DNA of 64,000 nt from assembly GCA_034431435.1 (NCBI GenBank), contig DAOUDG010000094.1, positions 1-64,000 of the forward strand, written 5' to 3'. Origin of the DNA: JAHCIE01 sp034431435 (GTDB lineage: Bacteria; Chloroflexota; Anaerolineae; Epilineales; JAHCIE01). The number at the start of each line of letters is the position of its first letter. Within the stretch, counting starts at the first letter, position 1. This document shows positions 1 through 9,067 of this stretch, piece by piece. Both the position numbers and the translations under genes were made by a program. The notes beneath the pieces are model-generated. The model was given only the letters and a program-made list of their open reading frames with translations. It did no database searches and was not told the origin of the DNA.

Positions 1-83
1 GGACGGGTACCCAAGTGGCCAAAGGGGGCTGACTGTAAATCAGCTGGCAGACGCCTTCGGTGGTTCGAATCCGCCCCCGTCCA
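1..83 (+). tRNA. tRNA-Tyr (GUA)
   Basis: Class II tRNA. The acceptor arms GGACGGG (1-7) and CCCGTCC (76-82) pair perfectly, the anticodon stem GCTGA/TCAGC encloses loop CTGTAAA giving anticodon GTA, a long variable arm follows, and the T loop TTCGAAT is canonical. The 3' CCA is not encoded (A83 is followed by CTC). The gene starts at the first base of the window, so its promoter is not visible. A tRNA-Tyr just upstream of tuf is a common bacterial arrangement. Confidence 0.95.
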
Positions 84-174
84 CTCCCTCGTAGGAACTC
101 TGAGAGGTCATGGGCGCTCATTAGCAGTCGCACGTCGCCCCATGAGTCTTCTTGAGTCACTACGAGTTTTGCGC

Positions 175-241
175 GCCTATGTAGCTCAACGGCAGAGCGC
201 TCGTTCACCGAGCGGCGGCGGTTCGATTCCGTCCGTAGGCG
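175..241 (+). tRNA. Compact tRNA-like gene, anticodon uncertain
   Basis: The acceptor arms GCCTATG (175-181) and CGTAGGC (234-240) pair with one G-U. The D stem GCTC/GAGC (184-187/195-198) and T stem GGCGG/CCGTC with loop TTCGATT are canonical. The anticodon arm is not: the best pairing is GCTCG/CGAGC around a 5-nt loop TTCAC. Opening one pair gives a 7-nt loop that would read UCA. The whole gene is only 67 nt, several nucleotides short of normal, and has a 3-nt variable loop. It may be a tRNA with a deletion, a decayed tRNA, or a sequencing or assembly error. Position between tRNA-Tyr and tuf suggests a former tRNA-Gly or tRNA-Thr. Confidence 0.5.
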
Positions 242-289
242 TCAATCCAGTAGCAATTCTCAGTATTGGGTCAGGAGGTTACGCCCACC

Positions 290-1492
<1,203 letters not shown>

Positions 1493-1562
1493 ATAACGCG
1501 TGATTGTCGGGCGCAGGGGCGCCACACCGCGCCCCTGCCTCGTACCCAGGGAGAGGGGAAGC

Positions 1563-1871
1563 ATGGCCAGGCCGAAAGTCCGTATCCGCCTCAAGGCATA
1601 TGACCACCGTGTCCTCGACCAGTCGGCCCGCAAGATTGTCGACGAGGCCGAGCGCACGGGGGCGACGGTAGTGGGTCCAGTGCCGCTGCCGACCAAGATT
1701 GAGAAGTTTACCGTGATGCGCAGTACCTTCATCGACAAGGACTCGCGCGAGCAGTTTGAAATCCGCACCCACAAGCGCCTGGTCGATATCCTGGAGCCGA
1801 CGAGCAAGACGATTGACGCGCTTACCAAGCTCAATCTGCCCGCCGGTGTGGATATCGAAATCAAGCTGTAG
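1563..1871 (+). CDS. rpsJ: 30S ribosomal protein S10
   Basis: Small-subunit head protein S10, 102 residues as expected, opening the S10 operon. The core KVRIRLKAYDHRVLDQSARKI and the later PLPTKIEKFTV stretch are typical. In many bacteria S10 also joins the NusB antitermination complex. The ATG at 1563 is used, with a purine-rich GAGAGGGGAAG just upstream; an in-frame ATG at 1500 would add 21 unrelated residues. The gap back to tuf is 70 nt and forward to rplC 111 nt, with nothing recognisable in either. Confidence 0.97.
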   Translation: MARPKVRIRLKAYDHRVLDQSARKIVDEAERTGATVVGPVPLPTKIEKFTVMRSTFIDKDSREQFEIRTHKRLVDILEPTSKTIDALTKLNLPAGVDIEIKL

Positions 1872-1982
1872 GAGCGACGGAAGGCAACAACGGCTGACCA
1901 ACAGGTCTTTCGTTCTTCGTCCTCCACCGGGCGCCCTATGTTCCCCATCCTTCCCTCGAAGGGGAACCACTAGGAGAACACC

Positions 1983-2618
1983 ATGAAGGGAATCATTGGC
2001 AAAAAGATTGGGATGACCCAGGTCTTCACCGCGAAGGGTGAGGCCGTGCCGGTGACGGTCATCGAGGCCGGACCGTGCTGGGTAACCCAGGTCAAGACGC
2101 CGAAGCGCGACGGCTATAGCGCCGTGCAACTCGGCTTCGACGAGGTGGACCCAAAGAAGGCCCAGCGCAAGCTGAGCAAGGCCGAGCGGGGCCATCTCAA
2201 GGACGTCCGCCCCCTGAAGGTACTGCGCGAGTTTCGCGTTGAGGGTGAGGCGTTCGAGGTGGGCCAGAAGCTGGACGTCGGCGTGTTCGCCGAGGGCGAG
2301 CACGTGGACATTACGGGGACGTCGAAGGGTAAGGGCTTCGCGGGCGGCATGAAGCGCCACAATTTCCGCGGCGGCCCCAAGACCCACGGCCAGTCGGACC
2401 GCCAGCGCTCGCCTGGCTCCATCGGTTCAGGCACCACGCCCGGCCGCGTCCTCAAGGGCATGCGCATGGCGGGTCATCTGGGTGACGAACAGGTGACGGT
2501 TCAGAATCTCGAGGTTGTGCAGGTCGATCCTGAGCGGAACCTGCTCCTCGTCCGCGGCGCCGTCCCCGGCGCCAAGAACGGCCTGCTGATTATCAAGCAG
2601 GCTGTGAAGGGGAGGTAG
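1983..2618 (+). CDS. rplC: 50S ribosomal protein L3
   Basis: L3, an early assembly protein of the large subunit that reaches towards the peptidyl-transferase centre. It is 211 residues, normal length. The N-terminus MKGIIGKKIGMTQVF, the central GKGFAGGMKRHNF loop and GSIGSGTTPGRVLKGMRMAGH are diagnostic. An AGGAG sits upstream of the ATG. It is followed by rplD after 4 nt, so the two are probably translated together. Confidence 0.97.
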   Translation: MKGIIGKKIGMTQVFTAKGEAVPVTVIEAGPCWVTQVKTPKRDGYSAVQLGFDEVDPKKAQRKLSKAERGHLKDVRPLKVLREFRVEGEAFEVGQKLDVGVFAEGEHVDITGTSKGKGFAGGMKRHNFRGGPKTHGQSDRQRSPGSIGSGTTPGRVLKGMRMAGHLGDEQVTVQNLEVVQVDPERNLLLVRGAVPGAKNGLLIIKQAVKGR

Positions 2619-2622
2619 GACA

Positions 2623-3276
2623 ATGCAGGTTCCTATCATTAACGTGCAAGGCGCGCAGGTCGGTACGCTAGACCTGCGAGACGACATTTTCAACATCGAG
2701 CCGAACACGGCGGTGATGCACCAGGCCTTGGTGCGCCAGCTGGCGAATGCGCGCCTGGGCACGGTGAAGACCAAGACGCGCGGCGAGGTGTCGGGGTCTG
2801 GCACCAAGATGTGGCGGCAGAAGGGCACCGGCCGCGCCCGCCAGGGCCAGAAGCGCGCCCCTCACTGGCGCAAGGGCGGTATCGTCTTTGGGCCGCGCCC
2901 GCGCAGCTACGAGCAGAAGATGCCGGTCAAGATGCGTCGCCTGGCGCTGAAGTCGGCGCTGTCGGCCAAGGCGCAGGCAGGCCAGATTGTGCTGGTGCAG
3001 GACTTCGGCCTGGCCGCACCCAAGACCAAGGATATGGCGGGCTTGCTGGCGACGGTCGCCAAGGCGCGCAGCACGTTGATCGTGCTGCCGGCGGGTGACA
3101 ACTCGGCCGTGGTGCGCTCAGCCAACAACCTGCCCAAGGTCAAGACGCTGCACCATCAGTACCTCAACCTGCGCGACCTTCTCGGCTACGAGGTGGTGGT
3201 GCTGCCCGTGGCAGCGGTGGAGCAGATTGAGCAACACTACTTCGGCGACGCGGCCCCGGCCGAGAGCGCGGAGTAA
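2623..3276 (+). CDS. rplD: 50S ribosomal protein L4
   Basis: L4, which lines the peptide exit tunnel. It has 217 residues. The extended loop with the stretch WRQKGTGRARQG is clearly present and precedes the globular C-terminal fold. In Enterobacteria L4 represses its own operon, but no such leader is recognised here. It sits 4 nt after rplC and 11 nt before rplW, inside the S10 operon. Confidence 0.97.
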   Translation: MQVPIINVQGAQVGTLDLRDDIFNIEPNTAVMHQALVRQLANARLGTVKTKTRGEVSGSGTKMWRQKGTGRARQGQKRAPHWRKGGIVFGPRPRSYEQKMPVKMRRLALKSALSAKAQAGQIVLVQDFGLAAPKTKDMAGLLATVAKARSTLIVLPAGDNSAVVRSANNLPKVKTLHHQYLNLRDLLGYEVVVLPVAAVEQIEQHYFGDAAPAESAE

Positions 3277-3287
3277 GGGGAAGCGTC

Positions 3288-3569
3288 ATGAACATCTATG
3301 AGGTGTTGCGGCGTCCCATCATCACCGAGAAGACCACGCTGCTGGGCGAGCAAGGCCAGTATGCGTTCGAGGTGGCGCGGGATGCTAATAAGGCGATGGT
3401 GAAGGACGCCGTGGAGAAGCGCTTCGGCGTGACGGTGCTCAGTGTGAATGTCATGCGGATGCCGGGCAAGACGCGCCGCTTCGGCCGCCACGTCACCAAG
3501 ACGCCGTGGTGGAAGAAGGCGGTGGTTACTCTGGCGCCTGGGCAGAGCATTGAGGTGCATAAGCAGTAA
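3288..3569 (+). CDS. rplW: 50S ribosomal protein L23
   Basis: L23, at the tunnel exit, where trigger factor and SRP dock in well-studied bacteria. It is 93 residues, typical. The start MNIYEVLRRPIITEKTT and the basic loop RMPGKTRRFGRHV are characteristic. The ATG follows a GGGGAAGCGTC purine-rich site. A 93-nt gap to rplB follows, in which I see no gene. Confidence 0.96.
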   Translation: MNIYEVLRRPIITEKTTLLGEQGQYAFEVARDANKAMVKDAVEKRFGVTVLSVNVMRMPGKTRRFGRHVTKTPWWKKAVVTLAPGQSIEVHKQ

Positions 3570-3662
3570 GCGGGGCGGAAGTACCGTTCTCGCGTCGCCT
3601 CCCGTGGGAGGGCGGCGTCGACGCTGCAAAGCCGCTCAGGCGAGCGGCAGCTATAGCGAGAG

Positions 3663-4511
3663 ATGAGTATGCCGATCAAAGTTTACAAGCCAACGTCGCC
3701 CGGTCGTCGTGGCATGACGGGGCAAAATTTCGACGAGATCACGCGCAGCAGGCCGGAGCGGAGCCTCACCGAGGTGCTGAAGAAGCACTCCGGGCGCAAT
3801 CATCGCGGTAAGATCACGGTGCGCCACCAGGGTGGTGGGACGCGCCGCCAGTATCGCATCATCGATTTCAAGCGCGACAAGGTGGGCGTGCCAGCGCGGG
3901 TCGAGTCCATCGAGTACGACCCGAACCGCACGGCGCGTATCGCCCTGCTTCAGTATGAGGATGGCGAGAAGCGCTACATCATCGCCCCGCTCGGCCTGAA
4001 GGTCGGGACGATGCTGGCGAATGGTCCCGACGCGGAAGCTCGCGTGGGCAACGCTTTGCCGCTACGGAGTATTCCCGTCGGTACCCAGATCCACAACATC
4101 GAGTTGGAGCCGGGGCGCGGCGGCCAGCTGGTTCGCTCGGCGGGCGCGTCGGCGCAGCTGATGGCGAAGGAAGGCGACTACGCTACGGTGCGCCTGCCAT
4201 CGGGTGAGATGCGCCGCGTCCACGTCAACGGCATGGCGACCATTGGCCAGGTCGGTAATGTGGATTGGGGCAACGTCAAGCTTGGCAAGGCGGGGCGCGT
4301 GCGCCACATGGGTGTACGGCCCACGGTGCGCGGCTCGGTGATGAACCCCCGCGACCATCCCCACGGCGGTGGTGAGGGTAAGGCCCCGGTGGGCCTCAAG
4401 AAGGGTCCCAAGACCCCCTGGGGCAAGGTGGCGATGGGTCTGCGGACGCGCAAGCGCAAGTACACCGACCAGTTCATCGTGCGCCGCCGCGTCTCGAAGC
4501 GTAAGAAGTAG
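3663..4511 (+). CDS. rplB: 50S ribosomal protein L2
   Basis: L2, needed for subunit joining and peptidyl transfer. It has 282 residues from this start. KPTSPGRRGMT near the N-terminus, and near the C-terminus GSVMNPRDHPHGGGEGK with the histidine tied to activity in other species, identify it. Two ATGs, at 3663 and 3669, are possible; the second gives the more family-like MPIKVYKP start, and neither has a strong Shine-Dalgarno. It is followed 14 nt later by rpsS. Confidence 0.97.
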   Translation: MSMPIKVYKPTSPGRRGMTGQNFDEITRSRPERSLTEVLKKHSGRNHRGKITVRHQGGGTRRQYRIIDFKRDKVGVPARVESIEYDPNRTARIALLQYEDGEKRYIIAPLGLKVGTMLANGPDAEARVGNALPLRSIPVGTQIHNIELEPGRGGQLVRSAGASAQLMAKEGDYATVRLPSGEMRRVHVNGMATIGQVGNVDWGNVKLGKAGRVRHMGVRPTVRGSVMNPRDHPHGGGEGKAPVGLKKGPKTPWGKVAMGLRTRKRKYTDQFIVRRRVSKRKK

Positions 4512-4525
4512 AGGAGTTCTCGTCC

Positions 4526-4810
4526 ATGAGCCGTTCACTCAAGAAGGGACCATACGTCGAGCCGAAGCTCCTGCGGCGCATCGAAGAGATGAATGCCCGC
4601 AACGAGAAGAAGGTTCTGCGCACCTGGTCGCGCGCCTCGACCATCTTCCCGCAGTTTGTCGGCCACACCATCGGCGTGCACAACGGGCACAAGCATATCC
4701 CCGTGTACGTGACCGAGAACATGGTCGGCCACAAGCTGGGTGAGTTCGCGCCTACCCGCACCTTCCGTGGCCACGCGGCCAAGGAAAAGGTCACGAAGGC
4801 CAAGAAGTAA
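4526..4810 (+). CDS. rpsS: 30S ribosomal protein S19
   Basis: S19 of the 30S head, near the A-site tRNA, 94 residues. MSRSLKKGPYVEPKL at the start and the C-terminal KLGEFAPTRTFRGH are family signatures. GAGGAG precedes the ATG. A 59-nt gap to rplV contains only the ribosome-binding site. Confidence 0.97.
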   Translation: MSRSLKKGPYVEPKLLRRIEEMNARNEKKVLRTWSRASTIFPQFVGHTIGVHNGHKHIPVYVTENMVGHKLGEFAPTRTFRGHAAKEKVTKAKK

Positions 4811-4869
4811 GGAAGCGTCAGGTTGCGAGCGGCGGGCGCCGCGCCAGCCTGGCAGTGAAGGAGCGAGTT

Positions 4870-5220
4870 ATGGAGCAGACGCGAAAGCCGGAGAGCCGCG
4901 CGGAGTTGAAGTACCTCCGCATGTCTCCCCGTAAGGTGCGGCTCGTCGTCGATCAGGTGCGGGGGATGCCGGTGAATCAGGCGCTGGCTGTGCTGCGCTT
5001 TAGCACGAAGCGCGCGGCCGTCCCCGTGGCGAAGACGATCAAGTCGGCGGCGGCCGCCGCCGAGGAGACGCTCGGCCTGACGCCCAACGAGCTGGTCATC
5101 GCCAAGATCTACGCCGATGAGGGTCCAACCCTCAAGCGCGCCAAGTTTGCGGCGCGCGGCCGCTACAAGCCGATCCGCAAGCGGACCAGCCATGTGACCG
5201 TCGTCGTGACGGAGCGGTAG
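4870..5220 (+). CDS. rplV: 50S ribosomal protein L22
   Basis: L22, whose long hairpin lines the exit tunnel at the macrolide-sensitive constriction. It has 116 residues from ATG 4870. That start is preferred over GTG 4855 because AAGGAG lies at 4858-4863, inside the longer reading frame and six bases before the ATG. RMSPRKVRLVVDQVRG and the hairpin GPTLKRAKFAARGRY are visible. Confidence 0.96.
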   Translation: MEQTRKPESRAELKYLRMSPRKVRLVVDQVRGMPVNQALAVLRFSTKRAAVPVAKTIKSAAAAAEETLGLTPNELVIAKIYADEGPTLKRAKFAARGRYKPIRKRTSHVTVVVTER

Positions 5221-5245
5221 TTCTCAGCAGCAAGGAGGAAGCCCC

Positions 5246-5899
5246 TTGGGTCGCAAGGTTCATCCCTATGGGTTCCGTCTCGGCGTCACCACGGACTGGC
5301 GAGCGCGCTGGTATGCGGAAGGCGCTGAGTACGGTGAGCAACTGATCGAGGATATCAGGGTTCGGCAGATTATCCGCCAGGACCTGGGGCGTTCGGGTGT
5401 CTCGGACATCGAGATCGAGCGATTCCCCAAGCAGGTGTCGGTGACCATTCACACCGCCAAGCCCGGTATCATCATCGGGCGTAAGGGTGCGAAGGTGAAT
5501 GACCTCAAACGGAAGTTGGAAACTCTTACCAACAAGAAGGTCCGCATCGAGGTCGAGGAGGTCAATCGTCCCGAGTTGGTGGCGGCGCTGGTGGCCGAGA
5601 GCATCGTGCAGCAGGTGGAGAAGCGTGTGTCCCACAAGCGTGCGATGAAGCAGGCGGTGCAGCGCGCCATGCGGCTGGGGGCGAAGGGTGTGCGTATTGC
5701 CATGTCGGGCCGCCTGGCCGGGTCAGAAATGGCCCGCCATGAGAGCGCCCAGGAAGGGCGCATCCCGCGCCACACCTTGCGCGCCGAGATCGACTATGCG
5801 ACTGACGAGGCGCTGACGACCTACGGGCGAATCGGCGTCAAGGTGTGGATCTACAAGGGCGAGAAGCTGCCCACCGCTGGCGCGGCCGCCGCGGAGTAG
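5246..5899 (+). CDS. rpsC: 30S ribosomal protein S3
   Basis: S3, at the mRNA entry channel, 217 residues. The start MGRKVHPYGFRLGV and the KH-domain motif IIIGRKGAKVNDLK are visible, then the C-terminal domain with HESAQEGRIPRHTLRA. The start codon is TTG, set by a strong AAGGAGG at 5232-5238, seven bases upstream; it is the only TTG start I assign in this ribosomal cluster. rplP follows after 18 nt. Confidence 0.96.
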   Translation: MGRKVHPYGFRLGVTTDWRARWYAEGAEYGEQLIEDIRVRQIIRQDLGRSGVSDIEIERFPKQVSVTIHTAKPGIIIGRKGAKVNDLKRKLETLTNKKVRIEVEEVNRPELVAALVAESIVQQVEKRVSHKRAMKQAVQRAMRLGAKGVRIAMSGRLAGSEMARHESAQEGRIPRHTLRAEIDYATDEALTTYGRIGVKVWIYKGEKLPTAGAAAAE

Positions 5900-5917
5900 C
5901 CGAAAGGTTTTTTGGAT

Positions 5918-6361
5918 ATGTTGATCCCGAAGCGCATGAAGTATCGCAAGGCGCATCGCGGGCGAATGTCGGGCAAGGAGACGCGCGGCGTCACGATTGC
6001 CTTTGGCGATTACGCCTTGCAGGCCCTGGAGCCTTCGTACATCACCAGCCGCCAGATTGAGGCGGCTCGTCGTGCCATCACTCGCTCGGTGAAGCGCGGT
6101 GGCAAGGTCTGGATTCGCATTTTCCCCGATGTGCCCATCACCAAGCGCGCCGCTGAGACACGCATGGGTTCGGGTAAAGGCTCGGTCGATCACTACGCCG
6201 CCAAGGTCAAGCCGGGGCGCGTCATCTTCGAGATGTCCGGCGTGCCGGAGGATGTGGCCCGCGAGGCGCTGCGCCTGGCCGCCCACAAGCTACCCATCAA
6301 GACGCAGGTCATCACCCGGCCGGTCATGGGCGTGACGGTGGCGGAGGAGGCGGAGTCATGA
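5918..6361 (+). CDS. rplP: 50S ribosomal protein L16
   Basis: L16, beside the A site of the large subunit, 147 residues. MLIPKRMKYRKAHRGRM and the GSGKGSVDHYAA segment identify it. ATG 5918 is chosen over an in-frame TTG at 5912 because it gives the conserved N-terminus and has AAAGG ten bases upstream. Its TGA overlaps the ATG of rpmC, implying translational coupling. Confidence 0.96.
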   Translation: MLIPKRMKYRKAHRGRMSGKETRGVTIAFGDYALQALEPSYITSRQIEAARRAITRSVKRGGKVWIRIFPDVPITKRAAETRMGSGKGSVDHYAAKVKPGRVIFEMSGVPEDVAREALRLAAHKLPIKTQVITRPVMGVTVAEEAES

Positions 6362-6594
6362 AGCGACGTGATCTGTTGATGGCCGACAGGCTACGCGGGA
6401 TGTCGGTTGGGGAGCTGAGGACGACTCTCGACCAGAAGCACCTGGAACTGATGAATCTGCGTTTCCAGTTTGCCAGTAATCAGCTCGAAGATGGGAACCG
6501 CCTGCGCCAGGTGCGGCGGGAAATCGCCCGCATCCAGACGATATTGCGGGAGCGGCAGCTGTGGGAGGAGTACGAGAGAGGTAGCGCGCAATGA
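6358..6594 (+). CDS. rpmC: 50S ribosomal protein L29
   Basis: L29, a small two-helix protein near the tunnel exit. It is 78 residues, slightly long for the family (about 65). ATG 6379 would give 71, but 6358 forms the ATGA overlap with rplP that recurs in this operon. The helical core with LMNLRFQFASNQLED followed by RREIARIQTILRER is typical. Its own TGA overlaps the ATG of rpsQ. Confidence 0.94.
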   Translation: MKRRDLLMADRLRGMSVGELRTTLDQKHLELMNLRFQFASNQLEDGNRLRQVRREIARIQTILRERQLWEEYERGSAQ

Positions 6595-6905
6595 GCGAGA
6601 AGTCCAGCCGCCGCCGCATCGTCGGCCGCGTGACAAGTAACAAGATGGACAAGACGGCGGTGGTCGCGGTGGAGACGATCAAGCAGCATCCGCTCTACCG
6701 CAAGACGATCCGCACCACCAAGAAGTACAAGGCGCACGACCCGAACAACCAGGCGCAAATCGGCGACGTGGTGCGCATCGAAGAGGCGCGCCCGATGAGC
6801 AAGGAGAAGCGCTGGCTGATCGTGGAGTGGGTGCGCCGGGGCGAAGGCCCTGCCATTGAGGTCGCCGAGGTTACGGTGGACGAGGAGTCGGAGGGCCAGT
6901 CATGA
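6591..6905 (+). CDS. rpsQ: 30S ribosomal protein S17
   Basis: S17, an OB-fold primary 16S rRNA-binding protein. It is 104 residues, with a C-terminal tail of about 20 acidic or neutral residues beyond the usual fold. GRVTSNKMDKTAVVAVE and IGDVVRIEEARPMSKEKRW are the diagnostic segments. Start and stop each overlap the neighbouring gene by an ATGA, so rpmC, rpsQ and rplN look translationally coupled. Confidence 0.96.
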   Translation: MSEKSSRRRIVGRVTSNKMDKTAVVAVETIKQHPLYRKTIRTTKKYKAHDPNNQAQIGDVVRIEEARPMSKEKRWLIVEWVRRGEGPAIEVAEVTVDEESEGQS

Positions 6906-7270
6906 TCCAGGAGTACACACGCCTGCGGGTTGCCGACAATACCGGTGCCAAAGAGTTGATGTGCGTGAAGGTGCTCGGCGGCTCGCGGCGCCGCTACGCC
7001 AGCGTGGGCGACATCATCATCTGCTCGGTCAAGGCCGCCGCGCCGCAAGGCTCGGTCAAGAAGGGTGATGTGGTGCGCGCCGTGGTGGTCCGCACGGCCA
7101 AAGAGTATGGTCGTCCGGATGGCAGTTTCATCAAGTTCGACGAGAACGCGGCGGTCATTCTCGACAATGAGCAGAACCCCAAGGGCACGCGCATCTTTGG
7201 TCCCGTCGCGCGCGAGTTGCGCGAGAAGGGCTTCATGAAGATCGTGTCCCTGGCGCCTGAGACGTTGTAG
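6902..7270 (+). CDS. rplN: 50S ribosomal protein L14
   Basis: L14, at the subunit interface, 122 residues as in the family. IQEYTRLRVADNTGAKELMC at the start and IFGPVARELREKGFMKIVSLAPE at the end are characteristic. It begins by ATGA overlap with rpsQ. Downstream the tight spacing breaks: the next gene, rplX, begins 313 nt later. Confidence 0.97.
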   Translation: MIQEYTRLRVADNTGAKELMCVKVLGGSRRRYASVGDIIICSVKAAAPQGSVKKGDVVRAVVVRTAKEYGRPDGSFIKFDENAAVILDNEQNPKGTRIFGPVARELREKGFMKIVSLAPETL

Positions 7271-7583
7271 ATTGTCTGTGGGAGAGCTTAACAGCGGCAT
7301 AGTGACACAGCCGTCGAGCGGCCAGCGTGGGCGACGAACGACCGAGGACTCATGGCGAAGGGGCGTTCTCCTAAGTCAGTTGCGTCCTCAGCGCTTTGTC
7401 CCGCACCGCGAGCCGCCGGGTGGCCGCCGTCGTGGAGACGGCGGGACGCCGGAAGGCGGGCGGTGGCGTCAGGCGTCAGCAGGTTGACTTGTGTCGGCTG
7501 ACCTCTGACAGCATCCGCCGCGTTGGGCGGCTCTGTCATTGGGCTGCGAGTCCCCCTGGGCGGGGGAGAGTGAGAAGAGGAAG
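7271..7583 (+). other. 313-nt non-coding gap inside the ribosomal operon
   Basis: No supportable gene. Two compact hairpins are visible: CCGCCGTC/GACGGCGG around a 5-nt loop (7424-7444) and CCCCC/GGGGG around TGGGC just before the rplX ribosome-binding site (7553-7567). A TTGACT occurs between them without a convincing -10. The gap is exceptional because flanking genes overlap or sit within about 20 nt. It may be a processing, attenuation or r-protein autoregulation site, or a relic of a lost gene. Confidence 0.5.
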
Positions 7584-7898
7584 ATGCAGCGCGTAAAGAA
7601 GGGCGACACCGTCGAGGTGATCAGCGGTGATGAGAAGGGCAAGCGTGGCGAAGTCCACGAGGTATTGCTAAAGAAGCATCGCGTCATCATCGGTGGGGTG
7701 AATCTTATCAAGAAGGCGCAGCGTCGCACCGGCAACGTGCGCACTCAGGTCGGCATCATCGAGCGCGAGGGCCCCCTGGAGTTGTCGAACGTGATGCCCG
7801 TGTGCAAGAGCTGCAATAAGGCGACTCGCGTCCGGTTCCAGGGAACCGGCCTCGAGAAGACACGTATCTGCGCCCGCTGTGGCGCGGCCCTGGACTAA
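7584..7898 (+). CDS. rplX: 50S ribosomal protein L24
   Basis: L24, an assembly initiator of the large subunit with a KOW motif. It has 104 residues from ATG 7584, which follows GAGAAGAGGAAG. RVKKGDTVEVISGDEKGKRG is the KOW segment. The C-terminal half carries two Cys pairs (CKSC and CARC), a zinc-ribbon-like feature seen in many L24 proteins. A longer in-frame start at 7539 is rejected because it would run through the CCCCC/GGGGG hairpin. Confidence 0.95.
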   Translation: MQRVKKGDTVEVISGDEKGKRGEVHEVLLKKHRVIIGGVNLIKKAQRRTGNVRTQVGIIEREGPLELSNVMPVCKSCNKATRVRFQGTGLEKTRICARCGAALD

Positions 7899-7908
7899 GG
7901 AGCGCGCG

Positions 7909-8445
7909 ATGTCCTTGAAGAATCGCTACTCAGAGCAGATCGTGCCCCAGCTCTTCCAGGAGTTCGGGTACGCGAATATCATGCAGGTTCCCAGGGTCAA
8001 GAAGATCGTGGTCAACATCGGCGCGGGGGAGGCTCTGCAGAACCCGAAGGCGCTCGACGCTGCCGTGCGCGACCTGACGACGATCACCGGCCAGAAGCCG
8101 GTTATTACCCGCGCCAAGAAGTCGATCGCCACGTTCAAGCTGCGCGAAGGTAACCCGATTGGCGTAAAGGTCACGCTGCGCGGCCCGCGCATGTGGGACT
8201 TCCTCGAGCGGCTGGTGCGCGTCGCCTTGCCTCGGACCCGCGACTTTCGCGGCGTGCCCCGCGATGCCTTCGACGGGCGCGGCAACTACACCCTGGGTCT
8301 CAAGGAGCAGTTGATCTTCCCTGAGATTGACTACGACAAGATCGACAAAGTGCGTGGCATGGAGATCACCATCGTCACGTCGGCCCCTTCGGATCAGGAA
8401 GCGCGGCGGCTGTTGGCCCTGATGGGCATGCCGTTCCGGCAGTAA
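7909..8445 (+). CDS. rplE: 50S ribosomal protein L5
   Basis: L5, binder of 5S rRNA in the central protuberance, 178 residues. ATG 7909 is set by AAGGAG at 7897-7902. NRYSEQIVPQLFQEFGYANI, ITRAKKSIATFKLREG and the C-terminal EQLIFPEIDYDKID are typical. It follows rplX by 10 nt and precedes rpsN by 15 nt. Confidence 0.97.
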   Translation: MSLKNRYSEQIVPQLFQEFGYANIMQVPRVKKIVVNIGAGEALQNPKALDAAVRDLTTITGQKPVITRAKKSIATFKLREGNPIGVKVTLRGPRMWDFLERLVRVALPRTRDFRGVPRDAFDGRGNYTLGLKEQLIFPEIDYDKIDKVRGMEITIVTSAPSDQEARRLLALMGMPFRQ

Positions 8446-8460
8446 GAGTGAGGGAGAATC

Positions 8461-8643
8461 ATGGCTAAGAAGTCGTCGGTGGCGCGCGAGACAAAGCGAA
8501 AGTACCCGACTCGTGTGCGTAACCGCTGCCAGGTTTGCGGCCGCCCGCGCGGCTACATGCGCCGCTTCCGCCTGTGCCGAATCTGCTTCCGCCAGCACGC
8601 CCTTGAAGGCAAGATCCCGGGCGTCGTGAAGTCGAGCTGGTAA
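8461..8643 (+). CDS. rpsN: 30S ribosomal protein S14, zinc-binding type
   Basis: S14 of the 30S head in its short four-cysteine form, 60 residues. The two CxxC pairs in CQVCGRPRGYMRRFRLCRIC coordinate zinc in this family, which is the type found in thermophiles, Gram-positives and Chloroflexota. AGGGAG stands before the ATG. It lies in the usual place between rplE and rpsH. Confidence 0.96.
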   Translation: MAKKSSVARETKRKYPTRVRNRCQVCGRPRGYMRRFRLCRICFRQHALEGKIPGVVKSSW

Positions 8644-8656
8644 GTGAGGTCATCCA

Positions 8657-9055
8657 ATGCAGATCTCTGATCCGATTGCCGATATGCTGACCCGACTGCG
8701 CAACGGTGCGCTCGCGCGCCATGCGTTCGTCGTCATGCCCAGCTCCAAGATGAAGGAAGCGATTGCCGCCATTCTGAAGAGTGAGGGTTTCATCCAGGAC
8801 TATGAGGTGTACGTCGATGGCGTCAAGAAGACGCTGCGGGTGCAGCTCAAGTACACTCAGGAGCGTCGGCCAGTGATGACTGGCCTCAAGCGCATCAGCC
8901 GCCCCGGCCGCCGGGTGTACTCTAGCCGCGAGGAGATTCCGCTGGTTCTCAGCGGCATGGGTATCGCCATCATGTCGACCCCCAAGGGGGTCATGACCGG
9001 TAAGGACGCGCGACGCCAGGGTGTGGGTGGCGAAGTCCTCGCGTTTGTGTGGTAG
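8657..9055 (+). CDS. rpsH: 30S ribosomal protein S8
   Basis: S8, a primary 16S rRNA binder, 132 residues. DPIADMLTRLRNG at the start and, near the C-terminus, ISTPKGVMTGKDARRQGVGG with the VLAFVW end are the family signature. In Enterobacteria S8 represses the spc operon; no matching site is identified here. GAGGT lies upstream of the ATG. Confidence 0.97.
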   Translation: MQISDPIADMLTRLRNGALARHAFVVMPSSKMKEAIAAILKSEGFIQDYEVYVDGVKKTLRVQLKYTQERRPVMTGLKRISRPGRRVYSSREEIPLVLSGMGIAIMSTPKGVMTGKDARRQGVGGEVLAFVW

Positions 9056-9067
9056 GAGGAGGACGCC

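Noticed and set aside
175..241. Selenocysteine or UGA-suppressor tRNA
   Set aside because: A Sec tRNA has an 8-bp acceptor and long variable arm; this gene has neither, and TGA ends many genes here.
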